Origin: Pseudomonas fluorescens
GTDB taxonomy: Bacteria > Pseudomonadota > Gammaproteobacteria > Pseudomonadales > Pseudomonadaceae
Assembly (NCBI RefSeq): GCF_000802965.1
Contig: NZ_JSAK01000017.1
Location: forward strand, 37,108-101,107
Length of the DNA stretch: 64,000 nt
Direction: 5' to 3'
Part shown: positions 45,574 through 54,716 of the stretch, one piece after another
Layout: every line of letters starts with the position of its first letter
Position numbering within the stretch: the first letter of the stretch is position 1
Translations under genes and position numbers: made by a program
Notes under the pieces: model-generated
What the model saw: only the letters and a program-made list of their open reading frames with translations
The model's database searches: none
Told to the model about the DNA's origin: nothing

Positions 45574-47850
45574 CTACGCCGAGTTAAAAATCGTCGGCGC
45601 AATCGCCCACCAACGCGGGAGTAATTGCTTGACCTTGCTCTCGCCAAACCGGTCATCGATCAACATCACTACCCCTTGGTCCTGTTGGGTGCGAATCACC
45701 CGCCCAGCGGCTTGCACCACTTTCTGCACACCCGGAAACAAGTACGTGTAGTCGTAGCCAGCGCCGAAAATCGCCGCCATGCGCAGCTTCAGTTGTTCGT
45801 TGACCGGGTTGAGTTGCGCCAGCCCCAAGGTGGCAATGAACGCGCCAATCAGCCGTGCGCCGGGCAAGTCGATACCTTCGCCAAACGCCCCACCCAGTAC
45901 CGCGAAACCGACGCCCTGGCTCTCGGCGGTGAATTGGTCGAGAAACTGCTGACGCTGCTCCTCTGCCATCCCTCGGGATTGCGACCATAGATTGATCTGC
46001 GGATACCGCTCGGCCAGCAACTGTGCGACTTGCTGCAAGTAATCGAAACTGCTGAAGAACGCGAGGTAATTACCGGGGCGCTGGCTGAACTGTCGGGCGA
46101 TCAGCTCGACAATCGGCTCCAGGGACGCCTGGCGATGCACGAAGCGGGTCGAGATCTGGTTGACGATGTGCACTTGCAATTGATCAGCGTGAAACGGCGA
46201 TTCGACGTCGATACACACCGTGTTGGCCGGCGTGCCAAGCAAATCAGCATAATAGTGCCGAGGGCTGAGTGTCGCGGAAAACAGCACCGTGCTGCGCGCT
46301 GCCGTCAAGCGCGGACCAATAAAACCGGCAGGCACCACATTGCGCAGGCATAACTGCGACAGACTTTTCTTGCGGTCGAGGTCGCGTTTGCTGATATCGA
46401 ACAGAAATTGCTCGTCGAAGAGTTCCGCTACCCGGCAAAACTGCAGCATGTCGAAGTAAAAGCTCTGTAGCGCACTGTCCAGCCCCTGCGGGTGATCGTT
46501 CAGGTAGTCGCCGATGCTGGCGCTGCATGATGACAACGCCTGGAGCAGTTTTTCCGGTGGTTTGTCATAGGCCTGATAGGCGCCCGGTTGCTGATTGTGC
46601 AGGGCGTTCCATTCGCGATTGACCCGTTGCAAGGGTTTTTTCAACGCTTCGGGGGCGGTTTTTCGTACGCCATTGAAGGACGATTGATCGAGGCTGGCGC
46701 TGTACATCTGACGGCCGCGCTCCACCAGATTGTGGGCTTCGTCCACCAGCGCCGCGACTTTCCAGTTATTCGCCTGGGCCAGGCCGAACAACAAGGCGCT
46801 GAAGTCGAAATAATAGTTGTAGTCGGCCACCACCACGTCTGCCCAGCGGGCCATTTCCTGGCTGAGGTAGTAAGGACAAACCGTGTGTTCCAGTGCGATC
46901 TGACGCAATGCACTCTGGTTTAACAGACTGACTTCGCTGGCAGCCTGACGCGCCGCCGGCAAGCGATCGTAGAAACCCTGGGCCAGCGGGCAGGATTCGC
47001 CGTGGCAAGCCTTGTCCGGATGTTCGCAGGCCTTGTCCCGGGCAATCATCTCCAGAACCCGCAACGGCGGCGCATCGGCGCTGTCGAGAATCACCTGTGC
47101 AGCGTCCAGTGCCAGTTTGCGTCCCGGGGTTTTCGCGGTAAGGAAAAACACCTTGTCCAGCTGCTGCGGCGCCAGGGCTTTGAGTATCGGAAACAAGGTG
47201 CCGACGGTCTTGCCAATCCCGGTCGGCGCCTGGGCCATCAGGCAACGACCGGTACTGACGGCCTTGAACACTGACTCGGCCAAATGACGTTGGCCCGGTC
47301 GAAAACCGGCATGGGGAAACGACAGTTGCTGCGCGGCCCGATTTCGCCCGTCGCGGTGAACCATTTCCTGCTCGGCCCAGTGCAGGAACCGTGCGCAATG
47401 CTCATCGAAAAACAACCGCAGATCCGTGGCCGTGAAACTCTCGACCAGGCAGGTTTCCTTTTCGCTGACGATGTCGAAGTACACCAGCGCCAGATTGATC
47501 TGCTCAAGTTCGAGTTTCTGGCACATTAACCAGCCGTAGACCTTCGCCTGAGCCCAGTGCAGTTGACGGTGGTTGGCCGGTTGCTTGTTCAAGTCGCCGC
47601 GGTAGGTTTTGACTTCTTCCAGGCGGTTTTGCCCGGGGTCATAGCCGTCCGCCCTGCCCTTCACGGTCAGGTTTTGGTGCTGACCTAGCAGCGCAACTTC
47701 ACTTTGATAGCCCTCGCTGCGCCGGGACGCCACTGTGCGATGGCCGACGATGCCCTCCAGTGCGGTTGGCGACGGCGTAAAACGCAGGTCGAGGTCACCG
47801 ACCTTGGCGGTGAATTCACACAGCGCCCGCACGGCAATGCTGTAGCTCAA
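45574..47850 (-). CDS. XPD/DinG-type iron-sulphur DNA helicase
   Basis: A superfamily-2 helicase of about 758 residues. Walker A is MAQAPTGIGKT and Walker B is VDEAHN. Cysteines for a 4Fe-4S cluster lie between them (CEHPDKACHGESC and HTVCPYYLS), as in XPD, DinG and Rad3. Domain 2 ends in QAAGRVIRTQQDQGVV (motif VI). The N-terminal 200 residues (PSPTALEGIVGH) are an extra PD-(D/E)xK-like part (VKGRADGYDPGQNRLEEVKTYRG). The start is at TTG 47850, with GGAG before it, overlapping the stop of the FAN1 gene by four bases. Both probably act together on damaged DNA. Confidence 0.87.
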   Translation of the reverse strand: MSYSIAVRALCEFTAKVGDLDLRFTPSPTALEGIVGHRTVASRRSEGYQSEVALLGQHQNLTVKGRADGYDPGQNRLEEVKTYRGDLNKQPANHRQLHWAQAKVYGWLMCQKLELEQINLALVYFDIVSEKETCLVESFTATDLRLFFDEHCARFLHWAEQEMVHRDGRNRAAQQLSFPHAGFRPGQRHLAESVFKAVSTGRCLMAQAPTGIGKTVGTLFPILKALAPQQLDKVFFLTAKTPGRKLALDAAQVILDSADAPPLRVLEMIARDKACEHPDKACHGESCPLAQGFYDRLPAARQAASEVSLLNQSALRQIALEHTVCPYYLSQEMARWADVVVADYNYYFDFSALLFGLAQANNWKVAALVDEAHNLVERGRQMYSASLDQSSFNGVRKTAPEALKKPLQRVNREWNALHNQQPGAYQAYDKPPEKLLQALSSCSASIGDYLNDHPQGLDSALQSFYFDMLQFCRVAELFDEQFLFDISKRDLDRKKSLSQLCLRNVVPAGFIGPRLTAARSTVLFSATLSPRHYYADLLGTPANTVCIDVESPFHADQLQVHIVNQISTRFVHRQASLEPIVELIARQFSQRPGNYLAFFSSFDYLQQVAQLLAERYPQINLWSQSRGMAEEQRQQFLDQFTAESQGVGFAVLGGAFGEGIDLPGARLIGAFIATLGLAQLNPVNEQLKLRMAAIFGAGYDYTYLFPGVQKVVQAAGRVIRTQQDQGVVMLIDDRFGESKVKQLLPRWWAIAPTIFNSA

Positions 47851-49514
47851 GCGCTCTGCTCCGCCCATTGCACGTAACAAACAGCAATCGGCATCCGGTG
47901 TTCATGGCAGAACTCCAGCCAGCGCAGCTGGTTGTCCTGCAAGCGATCCCCCGGGCCTTTGACTTCGATCATGCGGTAGGTCTTTTGCTGCGGCCAGAAC
48001 TGGATCAGGTCCGGCATGCCGGCGCGATTAGCCTTGATGTCCAGCAGCAGGCGGTTAAACCAGTGCTTGAGATGCGCGGCCGGCAGGCAATCTAGGGCTT
48101 GTTCGAGCAGCTCTTCGCTGAGCATGCCCCAGAACACGAATGGCGATTGAATGCCCCACTTTTGCGTGTAGCGTTCACGGATCGTCTGCTGATAGCGCCC
48201 GTCATCGAGTTCCGCGAGGCAAGCCTGAAACAAATCAGCCCTGCGGCTATGGAAATCCTCATTCAGCAAATCCACCGGACCGCGCTGGAACGGGTGAAAA
48301 AACGCACCCGGCAGCGGCGCGAAAATCGCCGGCCAGCACAGCAGACCGAACAGCGAGTTGATCAGGCCGTTTTCGACGTAGTGCACTGGCGCGGATTCTT
48401 CCGACAGGTGCGACTGCACGTAATACTCCACCGACATTACCGGGTCGGTCCTGGGCAGTTGCAGGTCCAGACGCAGCATTGCTTGCGGAGAACGACGCTT
48501 CATCGGCGGCCCGCCCAACTTGCGGCGTAACCTCGGCAACATCCTGAGCAACAGCTGTTGTTCGGCGGCGCTTTCGGGCGCTTGTTCCGCTCGGGCAGCC
48601 AGCTCCAGCGCCAACTCATATTCGCCACACCGCTCCAGCACGCGGATCAGCCGCAGGCGTGCGCCGGGATACGCGCAAATTCGGTACAGTGCCAATGCAG
48701 TAGAGAAATCCGCCATGCGTTCGCAATGCTGGGCCATCTGGAATAGCAGTTTGTCGCGACGCCGTTGTAGCCAGGGATTGCTCAATGTCAGTCCGTTGAC
48801 CTGCTCAACAATGCCCGCCAGCGCCTCACCGGCTTCGAACAATTGTTGGCACTGGTGCAGAAACAGGCAGGCGTCGACGTCTTCACGGCTGCGCAAGCCT
48901 CGGGAGTCGGCACAGAACTCGACTTTTTCGTAGGTAAAAATGCCCAGGTCAGCCAGCACAAACTCGGACCAGTCCTGGTAAAGATTGCCGAAAAACATCA
49001 AGCGCAGTCGATCGCACACGCTCATGATGGTCAGGCTGAACAAGCGGTCATCCAGTGTCGGGCACCAGTCCCTGAAGCCCTTTATTTCAGGGAATTGCTC
49101 ACTCAGTGCCGGCAGCCAATCGGTTTTTTTTCCCTTGGGATGATCAATGACACTGCCCAGACATTGAAGAATCTCAGCCTTGAGCAACACTTCGAACAGC
49201 GCCTCGATCGACAGTGGCAACTGCTCATCGATCCACCCCAGCGCCAGTAACGGCTCGGCAGCACGGGCGATATCACCGATCTCGGCGTAGTGCAATTTGC
49301 TGAGTCTGAAGTGAATTCCTTTGCGCATGACTATCCTGACCAGTAGCGCCCTGGATTCACGTGGCAACCGATTGCAGTCGGCAATGAATTGCTGCTCCTC
49401 GACGCTCAATACATCGGCATAGCGATGTTCAAGCCAATCAAGCACTTGCATGAAGTTGTTAAGGTAATAGAACGGATCGTCGAGCGGATTTGCAGTCACT
49501 GGAAAAAGGGCCAT
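47847..49514 (-). CDS. FAN1-like VRR-NUC structure-specific nuclease
   Basis: The 555-residue protein is a FAN1 homologue. Helical SAP-like and tetratricopeptide-like parts (1-about 400) are followed by a VRR-NUC domain at the end (about 499-555). The catalytic residues are in order: Asp502 in GMPDLIQFW, Glu517 and Lys519 in IEVKGPGDRL, and Gln529. FAN1 cuts branched DNA and removes interstrand crosslinks. In pseudomonads such a gene is next to a DinG-like helicase, as here. The helicase start overlaps its stop, so they are co-expressed. No strong ribosome binding site precedes ATG 49514. Confidence 0.9.
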   Translation of the reverse strand: MALFPVTANPLDDPFYYLNNFMQVLDWLEHRYADVLSVEEQQFIADCNRLPRESRALLVRIVMRKGIHFRLSKLHYAEIGDIARAAEPLLALGWIDEQLPLSIEALFEVLLKAEILQCLGSVIDHPKGKKTDWLPALSEQFPEIKGFRDWCPTLDDRLFSLTIMSVCDRLRLMFFGNLYQDWSEFVLADLGIFTYEKVEFCADSRGLRSREDVDACLFLHQCQQLFEAGEALAGIVEQVNGLTLSNPWLQRRRDKLLFQMAQHCERMADFSTALALYRICAYPGARLRLIRVLERCGEYELALELAARAEQAPESAAEQQLLLRMLPRLRRKLGGPPMKRRSPQAMLRLDLQLPRTDPVMSVEYYVQSHLSEESAPVHYVENGLINSLFGLLCWPAIFAPLPGAFFHPFQRGPVDLLNEDFHSRRADLFQACLAELDDGRYQQTIRERYTQKWGIQSPFVFWGMLSEELLEQALDCLPAAHLKHWFNRLLLDIKANRAGMPDLIQFWPQQKTYRMIEVKGPGDRLQDNQLRWLEFCHEHRMPIAVCYVQWAEQSA

Positions 49515-49709
49515 GGCAAGCGAGTACTGGTTATGCGTACAGATACCAGCATCACCCTGCCCGGTGCAAACGGAAAAGGATAAGCGGCGACGCTGTCAGG
49601 TAAATTTTCTGGCGCGTCGAACTTTATGCCGATCCGTTGCACCAATCGCGATAGAGATGCGGGAGCTCACAAAATCCGCACAAATTATTTACAGACAAGA
49701 GAGGTGATC

Positions 49710-49934
49710 ATGAACATCAAGACTCTGGGTCTACCCTTGGCGGTAGCGGCGTTTCTGGCACTGACCGGTTGCTCGACGCCAACGGTTGTCACCCTGCAGA
49801 ACGGCACCCAATATCTGACCAAGGACATGCCGAAAACCAAGACCAAGGATGGCTTCTACGAGTTCGAGGATATTTCCGGTGCGACGGTCAAGGTCAGGGC
49901 CGACGAAGTAGCCACGATTCGCCAGGAAGACTGA
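49710..49934 (+). CDS. YgdI/YgdR-type small lipoprotein
   Basis: A 74-residue lipoprotein. Signal MNIKTLGLPLAVAAFLALTGC ends in the lipobox LTGC, and the mature SH3-like domain (VVTLQNGTQYLTKDMPKTKTKDGFYEFEDISG) is that of DUF903/YgdI. These proteins sit in the outer membrane with unknown function. GAGGTG precedes ATG 49710. The lysozyme-inhibitor gene starts 12 bases after its stop, so the two share an operon, both dealing with the cell envelope. Confidence 0.9.
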   Translation: MNIKTLGLPLAVAAFLALTGCSTPTVVTLQNGTQYLTKDMPKTKTKDGFYEFEDISGATVKVRADEVATIRQED

Positions 49935-49946
49935 GGACCCGGCCAA

Positions 49947-50606
49947 ATGAAAATGGTCGCGCCCCTTTTGGCCTCCCTCCTCGCCGCCAGTGCGTGTGCG
50001 ATAACGAGTACCTGTGCCAGCGCTGGCACGTTTCCGACCATCCTCAATACCAGCTTCGACTGCGCCCGGGCTTCTGCATCCATCGAAAAACTCATCTGTC
50101 GCGATCCGCAGCTGAAGCGAATGGAGATCGAACTGACGCGCCTTTATCGCCTGGTACTCACGGATGATCATTCGGTACCGCGTCCGGATAAAGTCGAGGC
50201 GGAACAACGATTCTGGGTCCTTGAACGTAATGCCTGTGCCTCCGAAGCGGAGCCAAAAGCCTGTACGATCCGCAGCTATGCCGAGCGGGCGTTCCAGTTG
50301 CGCCAGGGTTCGGCCATTGCGCGGACCAAAGACCCCAGCAGAATGACCGAAGGCCCCGTAGCCTTTCGTTGTGAAAGGCTGAACGCATTAGTGGCTGCCA
50401 CTTACTTCACGATTGAACCTGGTGTCGTGTATCTGAAATGGGCCAACGCTTCGGTGACCCTCAGCCAAGTGCCGAGCGATTATGCAACGCTCTACACGGG
50501 CAAGGACTCCAAGGGCAGCTACAGCTTCTCGCAAAACGGCGCCGATGTGCTTTTGCAGATACCCGGTTCCGGGACGCTGCGATGTACGGCCGAGCCGGTC
50601 GGCTGA
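49947..50606 (+). CDS. Putative two-domain lysozyme inhibitor (LprI-like + MliC-like)
   Basis: The 219-residue exported protein has a signal peptide (1-about 26). Residues 35-120 have the Cys pattern of LprI/DUF1311 (SFDCARASASIEKLICRDPQLKRME, later ERNACASE and KACTIRSYAERA). Residues about 135-215 resemble MliC, the inhibitor of c-type lysozyme (VAFRCERLNALVAATYF, ASVTLSQVPS, LRCTA). A single protein with both is expected to block host lysozyme in the periplasm or at the cell surface. GAGGA lies before ATG, 12 bases after the small lipoprotein gene. Confidence 0.82.
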   Translation: MKMVAPLLASLLAASACAITSTCASAGTFPTILNTSFDCARASASIEKLICRDPQLKRMEIELTRLYRLVLTDDHSVPRPDKVEAEQRFWVLERNACASEAEPKACTIRSYAERAFQLRQGSAIARTKDPSRMTEGPVAFRCERLNALVAATYFTIEPGVVYLKWANASVTLSQVPSDYATLYTGKDSKGSYSFSQNGADVLLQIPGSGTLRCTAEPVG

Positions 50607-50637
50607 AATCCTGCCACCGGCCCGGCGCTCATCACCG

Positions 50638-51723
50638 TCAGCTACCGGTGCGAATCTTGTTCCACACCCGGGTACGAATCCGGTCGATGTTCAGCGGCAT
50701 CGCCTCCAGGGCGAACAATTTCCCCATCATTTCCGGGCTCGGGTAGACCTTGGTGTCGTTCTTGATGGCCGGGTCGATCAAGCTGTCAGCCTGCTCGTTA
50801 CCATTGGCGTAATGCACGTAGTTCGTGATGCTGGCCATGACCTCGGGGCGCAGCAGGTAGTTCATGAAGGCGTAGCCGGCCTTTTCGTCCGGGGCATCGA
50901 CCGGCATGGCAACCATGTCGAACCAGATGGCCGCGCCTTCCTTGGGAATCGCATAGCCGATGTCAATGCCGTTCTTGGCTTCCTTGGCGCGGTTTTCCGC
51001 TTGCAGGATGTCACCGGAGAAACCGACCGCCACGCAGATATCGCCATTGGCCAGGTCGCTGGTGTATTTGGACGAGTGGAAATAGCTGATGTAAGGCCGC
51101 ACTTTCATCAGCAACGCTTCGGCCTTCTTGTAGTCTTCCGGGTTTTTACTGTGATGCGGCAAGCCTAGATAGTTCAGGGCGGCTGGCAGCAGTTCCGGGC
51201 CATTGTCGAGAATGGCCACGCCGCACTTCTGCAACTTTTCCATGTTCTCGGGCTTGAAGATCAAGTCCCAGGAGTCCACCGGCGCGTTGTCGCCCAACAC
51301 TGCTTTGACCTTGGCGATGTTGTAGCCGATACCCGTACTGCCCCACAGGTACGGGAAGCCGTGTTCGTTACCCGGATCGTTGGTTTGCAAGGCCTTGAGC
51401 AGCACCGGGTTGAGGTTCTTCCAGTTCGGCAACTGGCTCTTGTCGAGTGTCTTCAGCGCCTTGCCTTCGATCTGCCGCGCCATGAAGTGGTTGGACGGGA
51501 ACACCACGTCGTAGCCGGATTTGCCGGTCATCAACTTGCCATCAAGGGTTTCGTTGCTGTCGTACACGTCGTAAGTGAAGGCGATGCCAGTTTCTTTCTG
51601 GAAGTTCTTGGTGGTGTCGGGTGCGATGTAATCCGACCAGTTGTAGATCTTGACGTTTTCAGCCGCCTGACTGATTGAAGCGACCAGCATGAGCGGCGCA
51701 AGGGCCAGTGTCTTTCGGAGCAT
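50638..51723 (-). CDS. Polyamine ABC transporter substrate-binding protein (PotF/SpuD-like)
   Basis: A 361-residue periplasmic protein with signal MLRKTLALAPLMLVASISQA. The fold follows PotF/SpuD/SpuE: VKIYNWSDYIAPDT, YDVVFPSNHFMARQIEGK, YLWGSTGIGYN and GFSGDILQAENRA-type segments. These bind putrescine or spermidine. No permease or ATPase is next to it, so it probably supplies a distant transporter. It is the last gene of a minus-strand unit after the cupin (69-base gap) and FAD oxidase, all fitting polyamine use. Confidence 0.93.
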   Translation of the reverse strand: MLRKTLALAPLMLVASISQAAENVKIYNWSDYIAPDTTKNFQKETGIAFTYDVYDSNETLDGKLMTGKSGYDVVFPSNHFMARQIEGKALKTLDKSQLPNWKNLNPVLLKALQTNDPGNEHGFPYLWGSTGIGYNIAKVKAVLGDNAPVDSWDLIFKPENMEKLQKCGVAILDNGPELLPAALNYLGLPHHSKNPEDYKKAEALLMKVRPYISYFHSSKYTSDLANGDICVAVGFSGDILQAENRAKEAKNGIDIGYAIPKEGAAIWFDMVAMPVDAPDEKAGYAFMNYLLRPEVMASITNYVHYANGNEQADSLIDPAIKNDTKVYPSPEMMGKLFALEAMPLNIDRIRTRVWNKIRTGS

Positions 51724-51791
51724 GAGTCGATTCCTGTGGTTTTTTATTGGAAAGCTGTTTGGCAGGCAATCAAAGGATCAGATTTCAAGTT

Positions 51792-52136
51792 TCAAAAAAT
51801 CAAAACATAGGTCTTGCGCACGGTTTCCTGGATGTCCCAAATACCGAGGGTGTTGGCGGGCAACATCAGTGCGTCACCGGCTTCTATGTGCAGGGTTTCG
51901 CCGCCGCCATCCGGGGTGAACGTGCAGCGCCCCTGTATGAAGTGACAGAATTCCTGAGCAACGATCTGCCGCCGCCAACGACCGGGCGTGCATTCCCAGA
52001 CACCGGTTTCGACGCCGTCATCGCGCTCGACGCTGGTGGTCGACGCCACGGCGACGGGTGTGCCCAGCGGCACGGCGACCGGGTTGGATTCTTCGAGTTT
52101 CAGGGTGGCAGTGTTTTTGAATTGAGTGATGCTCAT
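51792..52136 (-). CDS. Cupin-domain protein in the polyamine unit
   Basis: A 114-residue single cupin. Motif 1 is weak (GVWECTPGRWRRQIVAQEFCHFIQGRCTFTP, with Glu/His positions kept in part), and motif 2 is GDALMLPANTLGIWD. It resembles the C-terminal cupin of polyamine regulators or ethanolamine/putrescine-linked cupins. It lies 43 bases after the FAD oxidase and 68 bases before the binding protein, all on the minus strand. It is probably a small accessory binder or regulator of the catabolic step; no catalytic role is visible. Confidence 0.8.
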   Translation of the reverse strand: MSITQFKNTATLKLEESNPVAVPLGTPVAVASTTSVERDDGVETGVWECTPGRWRRQIVAQEFCHFIQGRCTFTPDGGGETLHIEAGDALMLPANTLGIWDIQETVRKTYVLIF

Positions 52137-52179
52137 GGGAGTACCTGTCGATCCAGCCTATAGATGAAGAACGTGTCGT

Positions 52180-53586
52180 TTAGTGCATGAAACCTTCCAT
52201 GAACCCCGCGACCCCGCTGGCGAGTTTGCGCCGCCAGGGCGCGGTGGCCGGGTTGGCCAGGGTCTGGTCTTCGTGGACGAAGCTGCGGATGATCGCGTTG
52301 TAGCCGAGCCAGCGGCACGGCTCGGGCTCCCAGGCCCGGAGTGTGTCGAGCCCGCCCTGCGGGATGACCCAGGGTTGGTGAACCAGCTCGGTATCGCGTT
52401 CCAGGATCAGGTCGGCAAGGGTTCGCCCGCCGAGGTTACTGGCGCCGACGCCCTCCCCGCCGTACCCGCCGGACAAGGCGATGCCGCTGGCGCGGTCACA
52501 CAGCATGTGCGGTTTGAATCGCCGCGACATGCCGAGGTTGCCGCCCCAGCCGTGAGTGATCTGTACATTCTTGAGTTGCGGGAAGAGTTCGCCGAACAGA
52601 TAGCGCCGTAGTTCGACTTCGCTGTTGGTCAGGTCGAAGTCATGGCGCAGCTTGCCGGCAAACTGGTAGCCGCCCCGCGCGCCAAAGATCAAACGGTTGT
52701 CCGCCGTGCGTTGGCCGTAAGTGACCTGGCGGCTGCTTTCGCTGAACGCCTGGCCGCGACTCAGGCCGATCTCGTCCCAAGTGGCGGCGGACAGTGGTTC
52801 TGTAGCGACAATCAGGCTTTGCACCGGCAACTGATAACGCCCCAACGGCGGCAACGTGACCGAATAGCCTTCCACCGCGGGCACCACCCAGCGGCTGCGT
52901 ACCGAGGCTTTTGCCGTGCGCAGGCTGCCCGACTGCCATTGAGTCACCGGGCTGTTTTCGTAGATCTTGACGCCCATGCGTTCGACCGTACGTGCCAGGC
53001 TGCGAACCAGTTTGGCCGGGTGCAGGGTCGCGACATGCGGCGCGTAAATGCCGCCATAGGGTTTGGCGATACGAATCTGTTGCGCCAACTGCTCACGAGT
53101 GAGCCAGCGGTAATCGTTTTCGTTGAGGCCCTGGCTGTAGAGCTTATCCAGATACTGTCGCAGGCCGGTTTCCTGCTCCGGATAACGCGCGGCGCAATAA
53201 AGCACCCCGCCTTTACGGAAGTCGCAGTCGATGCCTTCACGTTCGAGGACGATTTCCACTTCATCGGGAATACTGTGCAACAAGTCGTAGGAGGCCCGGC
53301 GTTGCTCCGGGGACAGCTGTGCCAGGAGCCGGTCCTCGCCCAGCAAATTACCCATCAACCAGCCACCATTGCGCCCCGAGGCGCCAAAACCGGCGGTTTG
53401 CGCCTCGATGATGGCAATGTTCAACCCGGGCGCCTGACGTTTGAGGTAATACGCGGTCCACAGCCCGGTATAACCGGCGCCGATGATCGCCACGTCGACA
53501 TCCAGATCCTGCTCCAGCGCCGCACGCGCCTTCAGCGGCTCGTCGAGTTGGTCCATCCATAAACTGATAGTGCGCCACGCCGGCAT
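52180..53586 (-). CDS. FAD-dependent amine oxidase, PuuB-like
   Basis: A DAO-family oxidase of 468 residues. The FAD dinucleotide motif is VDVAIIGAGYTGLWTAYYL, followed by EAQTAGFGASGRNGGW. The end has GIALSGGYGGEGVGASNLGGRTLADL, typical of gamma-glutamylputrescine oxidase and related amine oxidases. It would oxidise putrescine or a gamma-glutamyl derivative to an aldehyde. ATG 53586 is preferred over GTG 53601 since GGCGGAG precedes it. The unit runs into the cupin and polyamine-binding genes; the AraC gene upstream ends 50 bases before this start on the same strand. Confidence 0.88.
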   Translation of the reverse strand: MPAWRTISLWMDQLDEPLKARAALEQDLDVDVAIIGAGYTGLWTAYYLKRQAPGLNIAIIEAQTAGFGASGRNGGWLMGNLLGEDRLLAQLSPEQRRASYDLLHSIPDEVEIVLEREGIDCDFRKGGVLYCAARYPEQETGLRQYLDKLYSQGLNENDYRWLTREQLAQQIRIAKPYGGIYAPHVATLHPAKLVRSLARTVERMGVKIYENSPVTQWQSGSLRTAKASVRSRWVVPAVEGYSVTLPPLGRYQLPVQSLIVATEPLSAATWDEIGLSRGQAFSESSRQVTYGQRTADNRLIFGARGGYQFAGKLRHDFDLTNSEVELRRYLFGELFPQLKNVQITHGWGGNLGMSRRFKPHMLCDRASGIALSGGYGGEGVGASNLGGRTLADLILERDTELVHQPWVIPQGGLDTLRAWEPEPCRWLGYNAIIRSFVHEDQTLANPATAPWRRKLASGVAGFMEGFMH

Positions 53587-53636
53587 ATCTGACTCCGCCA
53601 CTCAAACTTCGATGACGGTGATCCTAGTGCGTGGCC

Positions 53637-54452
53637 TCAGAGGCTGTCTTGCGCGCGTGCACGCAAAGAAATTTGTTTGGCGTAGGCCTTGGGTGACTGA
53701 CCGGTGTGCTGGCGGAAACAACTGTAGAACGCCGACAGTGAATTGAACCCGGCCGCAAACGCCAACTCGTCAACGCGAACCGGTGGCGTGGCATTGTCCA
53801 GTGCGGCGAGCAGGTGTTGCAGGCGTGCCTGGTTGACGTAGCGGTAAAAGCTCTGGCCCAGCACCTGGTTGAGTAGATAGGAAATTTGATTGCGGCTGTA
53901 CCCGCACTCCTTCGCCACCCGTTGCAGGTCGAGCTCAGGATCGAGGTACGGTTGCTGGCGTTGGAAGTATTGCTGGAGGTCTTCGGCCATGAAGCTCAAC
54001 TGACGAGGCGACAAGCCGAGCCGGCTCTCGGCCGGACGCCGTTTGCTGGCGCTCTGGCTGGCCGGTTGTTCGCGCACCAGCGAGGCATATTCGTTGACGC
54101 GCCAGATCAAGCCATCGCGCACGGTAATCGCTTCACTGGAGCGAAACGACACCAGCCCATCGGTGCCGCGCAAGGTCATTTGGTATTGAATGAACGCCGT
54201 GTTGCCATCCAGACGGATGCGGTCCGAGTGCTCCAGCGCCTCATCGGGATTGCGCGGCATGCTGACGCGCACGTACTCACGCAGTTCATCCAGGCCCATC
54301 ACTCGGTTCTGAAAAAAATCGTTGTACTGGACGTCGGGGTGATAGAGCGCCATGACGCCGTCCAGGTCCCGGTGCTTCCAGCACAGGTGATAGCGCATGA
54401 CCGTCTCGCCCGTGGCCAGGGTTTGCAGCGGGCCATCATCATCGGTGCGCAT
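53637..54452 (-). CDS. AraC-family regulator with SnoaL-like N-terminal domain
   Basis: The 271-residue protein joins two domains. Residues about 20-125 form a SnoaL/NTF2-like fold (ETVMRYHLCWKHRDLDGVMALYHPDVQYNDFF, with the end GLIWRVNEYAS). Residues about 160-270 form an AraC helix-turn-helix (VAKECGYSRNQISYLLNQVLGQSF and ELAFAAGFNSLSAFYSCFRQHTGQSPKAY). The fusion is unusual for AraC proteins and suggests that the NTF2 part binds the effector. ATG 54452 is chosen, a longer in-frame start at 54602 adds no domain. It probably controls the adjoining polyamine unit, on the same strand downstream. Confidence 0.85.
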   Translation of the reverse strand: MRTDDDGPLQTLATGETVMRYHLCWKHRDLDGVMALYHPDVQYNDFFQNRVMGLDELREYVRVSMPRNPDEALEHSDRIRLDGNTAFIQYQMTLRGTDGLVSFRSSEAITVRDGLIWRVNEYASLVREQPASQSASKRRPAESRLGLSPRQLSFMAEDLQQYFQRQQPYLDPELDLQRVAKECGYSRNQISYLLNQVLGQSFYRYVNQARLQHLLAALDNATPPVRVDELAFAAGFNSLSAFYSCFRQHTGQSPKAYAKQISLRARAQDSL

Positions 54453-54716
54453 AAAGGTCTCGGCGGAAAAAGCCCGAGCTTGCCGAAATTCTGCTGCAGC
54501 TTCAATGGCTGGGCGGACGCGGTTAATTGATTGAGAAATCCGGGCTTTCGTGACCTGTATCAAAAAAACACTAACAATCGCCAAACGGCCTGAAGAATCC
54601 ACATTATTTTCACATCAGGGTGCTACTTTTAAAGACTGTCACCGGTTGAACCATTGAAGGTTCTTCCCTCCTACCATGAGCTAACGGAAGCGCTCGATGA
54701 AGAAGGCGGGCAACAT

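Noticed and set aside
45543..45587. 14-codon plus-strand ORF (MSMFSKVKNPTTPS) as antitoxin of the zeta-like kinase
   Set aside because: Too short for any known antitoxin. Its start is explained as the inverted copy of the kinase start region, and its end runs into the helicase 3' end.
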